Source: Sphaerotilus hippei (GTDB lineage Bacteria > Pseudomonadota > Gammaproteobacteria > Burkholderiales > Burkholderiaceae_C). Taken from it: DNA of 64,000 bases. Of the stretch, positions 16,301 through 27,300 are shown piece after piece. The stretch is from positions 62,001-126,000 of the forward strand of contig NZ_QJJS01000011.1 in the NCBI RefSeq assembly GCF_003201595.1. The letters are read 5' to 3'. Positions within the stretch are counted from its first letter, which is position 1. The number at the start of each line of letters is the position of its first letter. Both the position numbers and the translations under genes were made by a program. The notes beneath the pieces were generated by a model, which saw only the letters and a program-made list of their open reading frames with translations, had not been told where the DNA came from and did no database searches.

Positions 16301-17831
16301 CGGTGAAGTCGCGCAGCTCCTCGTCGAGGTCCAGCACGCGGGAGACGAAGCCCGAGCCACGCAGCGCCTCGGCCGCCTCGCCCTTCTGCAGGCTGACCCA
16401 GGCGATCTGCCGGCCGTCCGGATCGAGCGCCAGCAGCGGCGCCAGCGTGTCCAGCGAGGTCGAGCGGTTGCGGTTGTTGGCGTGGTCCTTGTTGCCGGCC
16501 CAGACCAGGCCGACCCGCAGGCGGCCCGCGGCATGGCGGTCCAGGCGCTGGCGCCACGAGGCGGCCAGCGCGGCGGGGGCGTGCAGATAGGGCACGGCGG
16601 CCGGCACCGTGTCCGAGCGCGTGCCCAGCCGGTGCGGCAGGCTCAGCAGGAAGGCCCAGCAGTCGTAGGCGTGCTCGTGCATCTGCCCGGGCGCGATGAC
16701 CCGGGTCGGGCCGTCCAGGCCACGCAGCAGCGCCACCAGCGGGCCGTCGACGATCAGCGTGACCTCGGCGCCCGCGTCGCGCAGCTGCGCGGCGTAGCGG
16801 CAGAACTGCAGCTGGTCGCCCAGGCCCTGCTCGCGCACCAGCGCGATGTGCCGGCCCGCCAGCGGCTCGCCCTGCCACATCGGGCAGGGCAGGTCCGGCG
16901 GCTTGGGTGCGCTCTTGTTCTGCGAGCGGCCGTGGTAGCGCACCTCGTAGCCGGCAAAACCACGCTCGAGCTCGCCGAACAGCAGGTCGGCCAGCGCGAT
17001 GTTGTAGAGCGTGTCGGGGTTGTCCGGTGCCAGGGCCAGCGCCCGGTCGTAGCAGGCCAGCGCCTGGGCGTGGTCACCGAGCTCCTTGTGCAGCTGTCCC
17101 AGGCTGTTCCAGGTGCGCCAGAAGCCGGGATCGATGGCGAGGATCTGTTCGTAGAGCCGGCCGGCCTCGGCGAAGCGCCCGGCCTCCTTGACGATGGTGG
17201 CCAGGTTGTTGAGCGCGTTGCGGTGCTGCGGCTGGCGGGCCAGCACGTCGCGGTAGCACTGCTCGGCCTCGTCGCTGCGGCCCAGCTCCTGCAGCAGCGT
17301 GCCGAGGTTGTTGCGCGTCTCGGCGTGGTCGGTGCGGGCGGCCAGCGCGGCGCGGTAGCGCTGCTCGGCCTCGGCCCAGCGTCCGCGCGCCTGCAGCACC
17401 AGGCCCAGGTTGTTGAGCGCCTCGGCGTTGCCCGGCTCCAGCGCCAGGCCACGCTGCAGCGCCGCCTCGGCCTGCGGCCAGCGCTGCAGCGCGCGCAGCA
17501 CCTCGCCGAGGTTGACCTGCATGTCCGCCGAGTCCGGGCGCTGCGCGGTGGCGCGCTCCATCCAGGGCAGGGCCTCGTCGCTGCGGCCCTGCAAGTGCAG
17601 CGCCAGGCCCAGCAGGTGCATCAGGTCGGGCTCGCCGGCCCGCTGCTCCAGCCCTTGGCGGCAGACCTCGGCCATCGCGACCGGATCGCCGCTGCGGAAG
17701 TGCTGCAGCGCCAGGCGCAGCCGGGCGACCAGCGCCTCGTCCCGCTGCACGGGCGCGGCGGAGGCCATCGCGGACGGGGCGCTGGTGGAGGCGGTGGCGG
17801 TATCGGTTTCGGGCGGGCAGGCGAGATCCAT
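13308..17831 (-). CDS. TPR / GT9-like / TPR / GT41 / SAM-methyltransferase fusion
   Basis: A 1,507-aa cytoplasmic fusion. Order: TPRs (~30-290); a GT9-like domain (~315-590) with DLLISVDTSIVHLAGALNRP near 525; TPRs (~600-840); a GT41 domain (~895-1245) with HNHATAYLMAEVFERHD, DILVDLKGYTRDTRS, RPAPVQVSHLGYPGTLG, FNHNYKITRPVFARW and YNAHTTASDALWAGVP; then a class I methyltransferase (~1328-1507) with ELLIGCGGN as the SAM loop, TLDINPDHRPDMVWDL, an EVLEHT motif and WRILRPGGVLIG. GT41 members O-glycosylate Ser/Thr; a fused methyltransferase suggests methylation of the sugar or its precursor (inference). The gene starts 92 bp downstream of the giant repeat gene stop, beyond a terminator, and its start codon touches a 10-bp-stem hairpin. 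No clear Shine-Dalgarno sequence. Confidence 0.9.
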   Translation of the reverse strand: MDLACPPETDTATASTSAPSAMASAAPVQRDEALVARLRLALQHFRSGDPVAMAEVCRQGLEQRAGEPDLMHLLGLALHLQGRSDEALPWMERATAQRPDSADMQVNLGEVLRALQRWPQAEAALQRGLALEPGNAEALNNLGLVLQARGRWAEAEQRYRAALAARTDHAETRNNLGTLLQELGRSDEAEQCYRDVLARQPQHRNALNNLATIVKEAGRFAEAGRLYEQILAIDPGFWRTWNSLGQLHKELGDHAQALACYDRALALAPDNPDTLYNIALADLLFGELERGFAGYEVRYHGRSQNKSAPKPPDLPCPMWQGEPLAGRHIALVREQGLGDQLQFCRYAAQLRDAGAEVTLIVDGPLVALLRGLDGPTRVIAPGQMHEHAYDCWAFLLSLPHRLGTRSDTVPAAVPYLHAPAALAASWRQRLDRHAAGRLRVGLVWAGNKDHANNRNRSTSLDTLAPLLALDPDGRQIAWVSLQKGEAAEALRGSGFVSRVLDLDEELRDFTDTAAIVESLDLLISVDTSIVHLAGALNRPAWVLVAHGPDWRWLRETSHSAWYPSLRLFRQRQPRDWAGVIDEVATALRQRLAAHEGAADRTAAETLLSQAIRSLQAGQPAEAEASALAALAIDDSVDGWHLRALALKRQQRGDEARAAFEQALARCGEQPFRATVLGNFGHLLRALGDEAAAEAAYREATRRLPGQDEHWTQLGNSLTAQGRPAEAEAAWREGLTHRPDSASLHNVLAAAAQKAGRLAEAEALFRRALQAEPLNAPVLYNLAGVLNDSGRLAEAIDTYQAALAIDPDYVNALTSLLRVQQNACDWSGAEASATRLRSMVASGTPPQPVFPFAFLAIDTSRAEQRRCAQQWVAAQYRPQLERARTLALPRQTGPRERLRIGYLSSDLHNHATAYLMAEVFERHDRSKVEVVAYSCGADDGREMRTRIRMACDAFHDVAALSVEDLARRIHADGIDILVDLKGYTRDTRSQVLALRPAPVQVSHLGYPGTLGDPFADYVLGDPIVTPLAHASDYDERIAQLPDCYQPNDRHRRIGERPERAALGLPEDAVVLACFNHNYKITRPVFARWCSILKAAPRTVLWLLRSNPLAEAHLRQALAAEGLDDSRLVFGGELPLGAHLGRLQQADLSLDTEPYNAHTTASDALWAGVPVITRTGETFASRVATSLVSAAGLPELAVRTEDDYVELTLALVHDTPRRLRLREHLTQRRETLPLFDAGRFTVELEALYRRMWARAEQGLPPVHLPAERLRPLTAQAAPPCPILLPAPETLLTMNAELALPASSLATPSALVLPPATLVPAGPAALQPALTSYRELLIGCGGNHAKKLSLNGRSHWTELCTLDINPDHRPDMVWDLTQLPLPYGDDEFNEIHAYEVLEHTGAQGDFRFYFAQFSEFWRILRPGGVLIGTCPSRHSPWAWGDPSHTRIIQPEQFIFLDQMQYIAQVGKTAMSDFRWIFKADFSVVHSHDDGQVLQFALRAVKPSRIPSSHA

Positions 17832-17861
17832 CGGGACAGCTTAGGACCGCCGCTGTCCCGA
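17831..17861 (-). promoter_or_regulatory. Hairpin abutting the start codon of the large glycosyltransferase gene
   Basis: GCTGTCCCGA (17852-17861) and TCGGGACAGC (17831-17840) are perfect 10-base inverted arms with an 11-nt loop. In the minus-strand transcript the stem's last base is the A of the AUG. No purine-rich ribosome site is visible between stem and start. It could block ribosome loading or be a protein-binding operator. Confidence 0.55.
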
Positions 17862-17870
17862 CATGAGCGC

Positions 17871-17898
17871 AAAAAGGCGGGTGTGAGCCCGCCTTTTT
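17871..17898. terminator. Bidirectional intrinsic terminator after the giant repeat gene
   Basis: AAAAAGGCGGG, a 6-nt loop, CCCGCCTTTTT: an exactly symmetric hairpin with an A-run on one side and a T-run on the other, 23 bp past the giant gene stop. On the minus strand it should end or reduce transcription before the glycosyltransferase genes. Confidence 0.9.
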
Positions 17899-17921
17899 CG
17901 GCCCCGGTGGTGGATGGGCCG

Positions 17922-18370
17922 TCAGGAACCGAAGAAGTCGCCGCTGTCCAGGTTCTTGAGTTGCGTGCCCAGCAGCTTGATCTCCATGTCCGCCGAGCCG
18001 TCGCCGTCCAGGTCGATCTGGATGACCGAGTCCGATGTCGTCAGGCCGGCGCCGTAGGCCGCCCCGTCGACGGCGCGGATCTCGGTCTGGCCGATCGTGC
18101 CGGTGAAGGCGCTGCTGCCGACATAACCCATCGCGCCCTGCACCATGCCCAGCAGGTAGAGCTGGTCGATGGAGGTGGTGGCCGTGCCGGCGTTGAAGCC
18201 GGTGATGGTGTCCACCGACACCCCGGTCGACTCGGACGCGTTCTTGTAGAGGAAACGGTCCGCGCCGGCCCCGGCGGTGATCGTGTCGGCGTCGGCACCG
18301 GCATACACCGTCGCTCCGGTCTTGCCGGTGATCAGGATGGTGTCGGCGCCGCTGCTGCCGATCACGCTCT
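17922..18370 (-). other. C-terminal RTX/serralysin-like secretion region of the giant protein
   Basis: The repeats stop near 18360. What follows contains GADADTITAGAGADRFLY, one or two degenerate Ca-binding nonapeptides, then VDTITGFNAGT and an IDLDGDGSADMEI segment ending in GDFFGS. This end structure is known for serralysins and other type I substrates, whose signal is C-terminal and not cleaved. Boundaries are approximate. Confidence 0.7.
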
Positions 18371-21300
18371 CGACGCTGTTGGCCGCCAGGCGACCGGCAT
18401 CGAGCATCGTGACCGTGTCGGTGCCGTTGGCCGCACCGACCACGCTCTCGACCGAGGACACCGACACCGAGGCCGAGCTGAGCAGCGTCAGCACGTCGGT
18501 GGTGGCCGTGGAGCCGAGCACCGTCTCGATCGCCGAGGTCTTGATGGCCCCCGTCGTGCCCATGGTCAGCACGTCGATGCCCGACGAGCCGGTGATGCTC
18601 TCGACGGCACGCACCTCCAGTGCCCCTGCCGAGGTCATCACCACCGCGTCGGTCGCGGCGCTCGAGCCGACCACGGTCTCGACGCCGCTGACCCGGTAGG
18701 TGCCGGTGGCCAGCAGGTTGACCACGTCGGTGCCGGTGCTGCCGAGCACCGTCTCCACCGCGGACACCTTGATCGAGCCTTCGCTCAGCAGCGAGACCAC
18801 GTCGTTGGTGCGTGCGCTGCCCAGCACGGTGTCGATGCCCGACACGCTGAGCAGGCCGCCGGTGAGCATGGTGACGATGTCGGTGAGGCCGGTCGTGCCG
18901 ATGACACTCTCGACCGCGCTGACCCGCACGTTGCCCGCGGTGATCAGCGTGAGCACGTCGACGGTGCCGGTGCTGCCCAGCACGGTCTCCACGCCGCTGA
19001 CGGCCATCAGGCTGTCGAGCATGCGCACCGTGTCGACTCCGGCCGAGCCGAGCACCGATTCGACCGCGCTGGTGGCCAGGGTGCCGGCGGCCAGCAGCGT
19101 GACGATGTCGGTGCCGCCGGAGCCCAGGATGCTGTCGATCGCGCTGACCCTGATGCTGCCGGCCGTCAGCAGCGTCAGCGTCTCGACGTTGCGGCTGCCG
19201 ACCACGCTCTCGACGCTCGACAGCGCGACGCTGCCGGCGTTGAACAGCACGACCTGGTCGGTGGTGTCGCTGGAGCCCAGCACCGTCTCGATGCCGGTCA
19301 GCTTGAGCATGCCGCCGCTCAGCATCGTCACGGTGTCACCCGTGCCGGTGGTGCCGGTGATGTTCTCGACCGCGCTGACGCTCACCGACACCTGGCCGCT
19401 GCCCAGCAGCGTCAGCGCGTCGGCGCTGGCGGTCGAGCCGATCACGGTCTCGACCGCCGAGGTGGCCAGCGTCGCGGCGGCCAGCAGGCGCACCACGTCG
19501 GTGTTGCCGGTGCTGCCGGTGACCGTCTCGACGGCCGAGACCGACAGGTCGGCGCTGGTGAGCATCTGCACCGTGTCGCGGCCGCTGGAGCCGACCACGC
19601 TGTCGATCGACGAGACCGCCAGCGTGCCCGCGCTCAGCAGGCGCACGACGTCGGTGGTCTCGCTGGTGCCGGTGATGGATTCGACCGCGGACAGCGCCAC
19701 CGTGCCGGCGGCCAGCATCACCAGGCTGTCGGTGCTGCCGGCCGAGCCGAGCACGCTGTCGATGTCGGAGATCACCACCGTCGCCGCCGTGGCCAGCGCG
19801 AGGATCTCGGTCGTGCCGGTCGAGCCGATCACCGACTCGATCGCCGAGATCGTGACGGTGCCGTTGGTGCCGGTCAGCGTCAGCGTGTCGCTGGCGCCGG
19901 CCGAGCCGGTGACGGTCTCGATCGCGCTGGTGCTCAGCGCGCCGCCCGACAGCATCACCACGGCATCGGTCTTGCCGGTCGAGCCGACGACGGTCTCGAC
20001 GTCGCTGACGCTGAGCGTGCCCTGGGCCAGCAGTTGCACCACGTCGGCGGTGTCGAGGCTGCCGATCACCGTGTCGACCAGGCTGACCGACACCGTGCCG
20101 CCCTTGAGCAGGCTGACGATGTCGGTGGTGGCCGCCGTGCCCAGCACGGTGTCGATGTCGGAGACCGCCAGCGAGCCGGTGGTCAGCATCGTGATGATCT
20201 CGGTCACGCCGGTCTGGCCGTAGATCGACTCGATCGCCGAGACCGCGACGGTGCCGGCGGCCATGACCTTCAGCAGGTCGGTGCTGCCGGCCGAGCCGAC
20301 CACGGTCTCGACCGCGCTGGTGCTCAGGCTGCCGGTGGCGTCCATGCGCACGACGTCGCGCCCGGCGCTGCCGACCACGGTGTCGACGGCCGAGACGTTC
20401 AGCGTGCCGGCAGCCAGCAGCGTGACCACGTCGGTGGTGTCGGCCGTGCCGACCACCGATTCGATCAGGCTGACGCCCACCGAGCCGGCGGTCAGCAGCG
20501 TGATCACCTCGCCGGTGCCGGCGGTGCCGATCACCGATTCGACCCCCGAGACGACCAGGCTGCCGGTCGTGCCCAGCGTGACCACGTCGCTTGCGGCGGT
20601 CGAGCCGATCACCGTCTCGATGGCCGAGACCATGATCGAGCCGGCGGCCAGCAGGGTGACGATGTCGGTGGTGGCGGTGGTGCCGACCGCCGACTCGACG
20701 CCCGACAGCGCCACCTGGCCGGTTTCGCGCATCGCGACGGTGTCGCGCCCGATGGAGCCGACCACCGATTCGATCGCCGAGATCGACAGCGTGCCGGCGG
20801 TCAGCAGCGTGATCGCGTCGTCGCTCTGCGCCGAGCCGGTGACGCTCTCGACGCCGCTGACGGCGAGCGCGCCGCCGTCGAGCAGCGTGACGGCGTCGCT
20901 GGCCGCGGCGCTGCCGACGACCGTGTCGACGTCGGAGATGGCCACCGCACCGGCGGTCAGCAGGCGCACCACCTCGGTGGCGCCGGCGGTGCCGAGCACG
21001 GTGTCGACCTGCGAGACCGACACGTCGGCGCCGACGATCGACAGGATCTCGGTCTGGCCGTTCTGGCCGATGACCGACTCGATCCCGGTGACCTGCAGCT
21101 CGCCACCCCCGAGCACGGTGATGACGTCGGTGCCGGTGGTGCCGACCGCGCTCTCGACCGACTGCACGCTCAGCCGGCCGGCGGCCAGCAGCGTGACCTG
21201 GTCGGTGGTGTCGCCCCCGCCGATCAGGGTCTCGATGCCGCTGACGCTGACCGAGGCGCTGTCGAGCAGCGTGATGGTGTCACCGCTGCCGCTGGAGCCG

Positions 21301-24300
21301 ATCAGGGTCTCGATGCTGCTGACGGCCACGCTGGCCAGGCTCAGCAGGGTCAGCACTTCGGTGGCGGTGGAGCCCAGCACGCTCTCGACGCTGCTGACGG
21401 CCAGTGCGCCGGTGGTGCTGGCGCTGTCGATCGTCAGCGTGTCGGTGCCCGCCGAACCGATCACGGTGTCGACCTCGCTGAGGCTGACCGCGCCCTGGGT
21501 CAGCAGGCGCACGAGGTCGGTGGTGGCCGTGGTGCCGACCACGCTGTCGACCAGCGAGACGCTGATCGCGCCGGCCGACAGCAGCGTGACCTGGTCACCC
21601 GCGGCGGTCGTGCCCAGCACCGTCTCGATGCCGGAGACGGCGACCTCGCCGGTGGTCAGCAGGTTGAGCGTGTCGGTGGCCGCGGCCGAGCCGATCACCG
21701 TGGCGATGTCGGAGATGCCGACGGTGCCGGTGGCCAGCAGCGTCAGCACGTCGCCGCCGCCGGTGCCCAGCACCGATTCGATCCGCGAGACCGACAGGCT
21801 GCCGGTGTTGAGCAGCGTGACGGCGTCGCCCGTGCCGGTGCTGCCGATGACGGTGGCCACGTCGCTGACGGCCAGCGTGCCGGTGGCCAGCAGCGTGACC
21901 ACGTCGGTGCTCGCGCCGGTGCCGAGCACGGTGTCGACGCCCGACAGGCTGACGCTGCCGGTGGCGAGCAGCGCGACGACGTCGCTGGCCTGGGTGGTGC
22001 CGATGATCGATTCGACCGCGGAGATCGCCAGCGTGCCCGAGGCCAGCATCGTGATCACGTCGCCGACGGCCGTGCTGCCGGTCACGGTCTCGATGCCCGA
22101 GATCGCCAGGCTGCCCGCGCCGAGCATGTGCAGCGCGTCGCCCGCGCCGGTGGTGCCGATCACCGTCTCGATGGCGGTGATGCGGACCTCGGAGGCGGGG
22201 GTGTCGAGCAGGGTCAGCACGTCGGTGCGGCCGGTCGAGCCGGTCACGGTCTCGACCGACGAGACCGCGATCGCGCCGCCGGTCAGCAGCGTGACGGACT
22301 CGTTGCCTCCGGCGTCGCCGATGACGGTCTCGACGCCCGAGACCTTGATCGCATCCCCTGCGGACAGGTGCACCTGGTCGGTGACGCCCGAGGCGCCGAG
22401 CACCGTGTCGATGCCCGAGACCTGGACCGAGCCGCTGTGCAGCAGCGTGACGGTGTCGTTGGTGGTCGTGGTGCTGCCGACGACCGTGTCGATCGACGAG
22501 ATCGACACCGCCGACTGGTTGCCCGCCAGCGTCAGGCTGTCGCTGCCGGTGGTGCCCAGCACGGTCTCGACCGCGCTGACGGTGAGGCTGCCGGCGCTCG
22601 CCAGCGTGACGATGTCGCTGCCGGCGCTGCCGATGATGGTGTCGATCGCGTCGATGCGCAACTGGCCGCTGCTCAGCAGGGTCAGCGTCTCGTCGGTGGC
22701 GGTCGTGCCCACGACGGTGTCGATGGCCGAGAGGCTCAGCGCCGTCTGCGTGCCGCTCAGCGTGACGGCATCGGCCGCGCCGGCGCTGCCGATCAGCGTC
22801 TCGACGCCGTCGACCACGATCGAGCCGCCTTGCAGGATGCGCACGACGTCGGTGCCGGTGCTGCCGGTCAGGCTCTCGATGGCCGACAGGCTGACGCTGG
22901 CGCCGTTGCCTTCGAGCGTCAGGTGATCGCTGCCGGTCGAGCCGATGATGGACTCGAAGGCGCTGGCGCTGATGCTGCCCGCGCTCAGCAGGCTCAGGAC
23001 CTCGCCGGTGGCGGTGGTGCCGGTGGCCGAGTCGATGTCGCGCACGGCCAGCGAGCCGCCGCTCAGCAGCGTCACCGCCTCGCCGACCACGGTCGTGCCG
23101 ATGACGGTGTCGACCGCGCCCACGGCCAGGCTGTCGCCTTCGTTGGCCAGCGTGACCACCTCGGTCTGGCCGGTGCTGCCCAGCACGCTCTCGACGTCCG
23201 AGACGGTCAGCGAGCCGCCGTTGAGCAGGCGCACGACGTCGGTGCTGTCGACCGAGCCGACCACCGACTCGATCGAGGAGACGGCCACGGTGCCCGTGGC
23301 CAGCAGGGTCAGGGTCTCGGTCGCGCCGGTGCGGCCGATGACGGTGTTGATGTCGGAGACCGACAGTTCGGTGCCGGCGTTCAGCGTGACCACCTCGGTC
23401 AGCGCCGACGCGCCGGTGACGCTCTCGACGTCGGAGATCGCCAGCGCGCCGCTGGTCAGCATCACGACGGCGTCGCTGGTGTCGGTGCTGCCGATGACCG
23501 ACTCGACCGCCGAGACCTCCAGCGTGCCGCCGGCCAGCATCTGCACCTGGTCGTTGTTGGCGGAGGTGCCGATGACCTGCTCGACATCGGAGACGCCGAC
23601 CAGGCCGCTGCCCATCAGGCGCACGACGTCACCGGTCAGCACCGAGCCCTGCACGGTCTCGATGCCCGAGATGGCCAGCGTGCCGTTGGTGAGCATCGTC
23701 GCCACGTCGGTGCCGGTGGTGCCGGTCAGCGTTTCCACGGCGGACACGCTGACCGCCCCTTCGGTCAGCAGCACGACGCTGTCGTTGGTCGCGCTGCTGC
23801 CGGTGACGGTCTCGAAGGCCGAGATCCGCACCGTGCCGCCGCCGAGCAGCTGCAGCTCGTCGCTGCTGTCGGTCGTGCCGATCGCGCTCTCGACGGCCGA
23901 GATCGCCAGGGTGCCGGGGGTGGTCAGCGTGACGATGTCCGCGACACCCGACGAGCCCTGCACGGTCTCGACGTTGGCCACGCTGAGCGGGCCGGTGCTG
24001 AGCATGCGGACCAGGTCGGTGCCCGACGAGCCGGTGATGCTGTCGACGGCGGAGACGGCCACGGTGCCCGAGGACAGCAGCTCCAGCTCGTCGGTCGACG
24101 CGGTGGTGCCGATGACGGTCTCGATGTCGCTGGCCGACAGCAGGCCGGTGGTGGCCATCGTCAGGGTGTCGGTGCCGGTCGAGCCCAGCACGGTCTCGAC
24201 CTGGGAGATGCGCACGGTGCTGGCGCCCAGCAGCGTCAGCGTGTCGCCCGAGGACGTGCCGCCGATGACGGAGTCGATGTCCTGCACGCTCAGCTCGCCG

Positions 24301-27300
24301 CTGTCGAGCAGGCGCACGGTGTCGACCACGCCGCTGCGGCCGATCACGGTGTCGATGTCCGACACCGCCAGGCTGCCCGCGCTCAGCAGCGTCAGCACCT
24401 CGGTGGCGCCGTCGCTGCCCAGCACGGTCTCGATGGTCGACAGCGCGATGCTGCCGCCGTTGAGCAGGGTCAGCGTGTCGGTGCCCGAGCTGCCCAGCAG
24501 GGTCTCGACGTCGGAGACGGCCACCGAGCCGGCGGTCAGGAAGCGCACCGTGTCCGTGCCGGCGGTGCCGACCACGCTGGCCACGGCCGACACGCCCAGC
24601 GTGCCCGCGGCCAGCATCTCGACGGTGTCGTCACCGCCGGTGCCGATGACGGTCTCGACCTCCGAGACGGCCAGCGTGCCGCCGGTCAGCAGCTGCACGG
24701 CGTCGTTGCCGGTGGAGCCGAGCACGGTGTCGACCTCGCTGACCCGCACCGTGCCGCTGGCGAGCAGCTGCACGGTGTCGACCGAGGCGATGTTGCCCAG
24801 CACCGTCTCGACGGCGCTGACGGCGATCTCGCCGCCGTTGGCCATCGTGACCCGGTCGGTGGCGGCCAGCGAGCCCAGCACGGTCTCGACGTCGCTGACG
24901 GTCACGCCGCCCGCGGTCAGCAGGCGCACGACGTCGGCGCTGTCGCCGGTGCCGATCACGCTCTCGATGCCGGAGATGTTCAGGGTCAGGTCGGTGCTGA
25001 GCTGCACCACGGTGTCGCTGCCGGCGCTGCCGATGACGCTGTCGACCTGGTCGACCGTCAGCTCGCCGGCGGCCAGCAGCACGACGCTGTCGGCGCTGCC
25101 GGCCACGCCGGTGACGCTGGCCACGCTGGAGACCGACACCTGGGCCGCGCTCATCAGCGTCAGGTGGTCGCCGGCCTCGCCGGTGCCGATCACCGATTCG
25201 ACCTGGCTGACCTGCAGCGCGCCGGTGGTCAGCAGCGTGACCACGTCACGCGTGCCCAGGCCGCCGATCAGGGTCTCGACGTCGGAGATGGCCACCGAGC
25301 CGCTGGTCAGCAGCTGCACCAGGTCGGCGCCGGTCGAGCCCAGCAGGGTCTCCACCGCCGAGATCGCGATCGTGCTGTCGACCAGCAGCTGCACGGTGTC
25401 GGTGCCGGTCGAGCCGATGGCGCTGTCGATGTCGCTGACGCTCAGCGAGCCGGCGCTGAGCATGCGCACGGTGTCGGCCGTGCCGCCCGCGCCGGTGACG
25501 CTCTCGACCTCGCTGACGTAGACCGTGCCCGCGGTGCCCAGCGTGACGTGGTCGGTCAGCGCCGACGAGCCCAGCACGCTCTCGATGCCGCTGACGGTGA
25601 GCGCGTCGCCGGTCATCATCTGCACGATGTCGATGCCGTCGCTGCCCTGCACCGACTCGACGTCCTGGACCGCCACCGTGGCGGCGGTCAGCAGGCGGAC
25701 CTCGTCGGTGCTGCCCGACGAGCCGGTGACCGTCTCGACGGCGGAGATGCTGACGACCCCGTCGGTCAGCAGCGTGATCGCGTCGGTGCCGCCGGCCGTG
25801 CCGACGACGCTGTCGACGTCGGAGATGGCGAGGGCGCCACCCTGCAGCAGGTGCACGGTGTCGGCGCTGCCACCGCCGGCGGCGATGACGGTCTCGACAT
25901 CGCTGACCGCGAGCACGCCGTCGGCCGTGGCCTGCGTGACCACGTCGCTGGTGCCGGCCGAGCCGATCACCGAGGTGATCTGGGCCACCGTGACCGCGCT
26001 GCCGTCGAGCAGCGTCAGCACGTCGGTGCTGCTGCCGGTGCCGGTGACGGATTCGACCTCGCTGACCGCCAGCGAGCCGGCGACGGCCAGCGTCACATGG
26101 TCGGTGCTGCCGGTCGAGCCGATCACCGACTCGATCGCCGAGATCGACACCGTGCTGCCGTCGAGCAGGCGCAGCACGTCGCTGCCGGTCGAGCCGATGA
26201 CGTTCTCGATGTCGCTGATGGCCAGCGTGCCGGCGTTGCTCAGCGTGACGGTATCGCTGCCACCCCCCTGGCCGATCACGGTCTCGACGTCGGAGACGCT
26301 GACCGTGGCGTTGGTGTCCATCAGGCGCAGCTCGTCGTCCGAGGCGGCCGAGCCGACGATGCTCTCGACGGCCGACAGCGCGAGCGTGCCGCCCGACAGC
26401 ATCACCAGCGTGTCGCTGCCGCTCGCGCCGGTGACGGTCTCGATGCCCGAGACGGCCAGCGTGCCGGCGGTGAGCAGTTCCACCACGTCGGTGCCGGTCG
26501 AGCCGGTCACGGTGTCGATGGCCGAGACGCCGATCGTGCCGGCGTCGAGCAGGTGCACGACCTCGGTACTGGCGGTGCCGCCGATGACGGTCTCGACCGC
26601 CGAGACCGACAGCGTGCCGGGGGCGACGCGCAGGATGTCGGTGCCGCCGGAGCCGAGCACGGTGTCGATCTGGTTGACCGTGACCTGGCCCCCCGCCGAG
26701 GCGGCCAGGGTCACGACCTCGACCGCGTTGGCCGAGCCGGTGATGCTGTCGACCGCATCGGCGCCGCCCGAGACGGTGAGTGCGCCACCGCCTTGCAGCG
26801 TGACCCGGTCGGCGCCGCTGGTGCCGGTGACGGATTCGATGCCGGCCACCGTCAGGCTGCCGGCGGTGAGCAGGGTGACCTCGTCGGCCGTGCCGGCCGC
26901 GCCGATCACGGTCTCGACGTCCGAGACCGCCAGCGTGCCGTCGGTCAGCATCGTGACCACGTCGGTGCCGGTGGAGCCGAGCACCGATTCGATCTCGGTC
27001 ACCGACATGCCTCCGCCCGTCAGCATCGCCAGCGTGTCGGTGCCGGAGGTGCCGACCACGCTCTCGATGCTGGAGACGGCATGCGTGCCGCTGTCGCCGA
27101 AGGTGACGGTGTCGACCGAGCCGGCCGCGCCCAGCACCGTCTCGACGTCGCTGGCCAGCAGCGCACCGCCGCCGGCGAGTTGCAGCACGTCGGTGGTGCC
27201 GCTCGAGCCGGTCACGGTCTCGATGCCGGTCACCGACAGGCTGCCGCTGAGCATGGTCACGGCGTCGGCGCCGGTGGTGCCGACGACGGTGCCCACGCTG

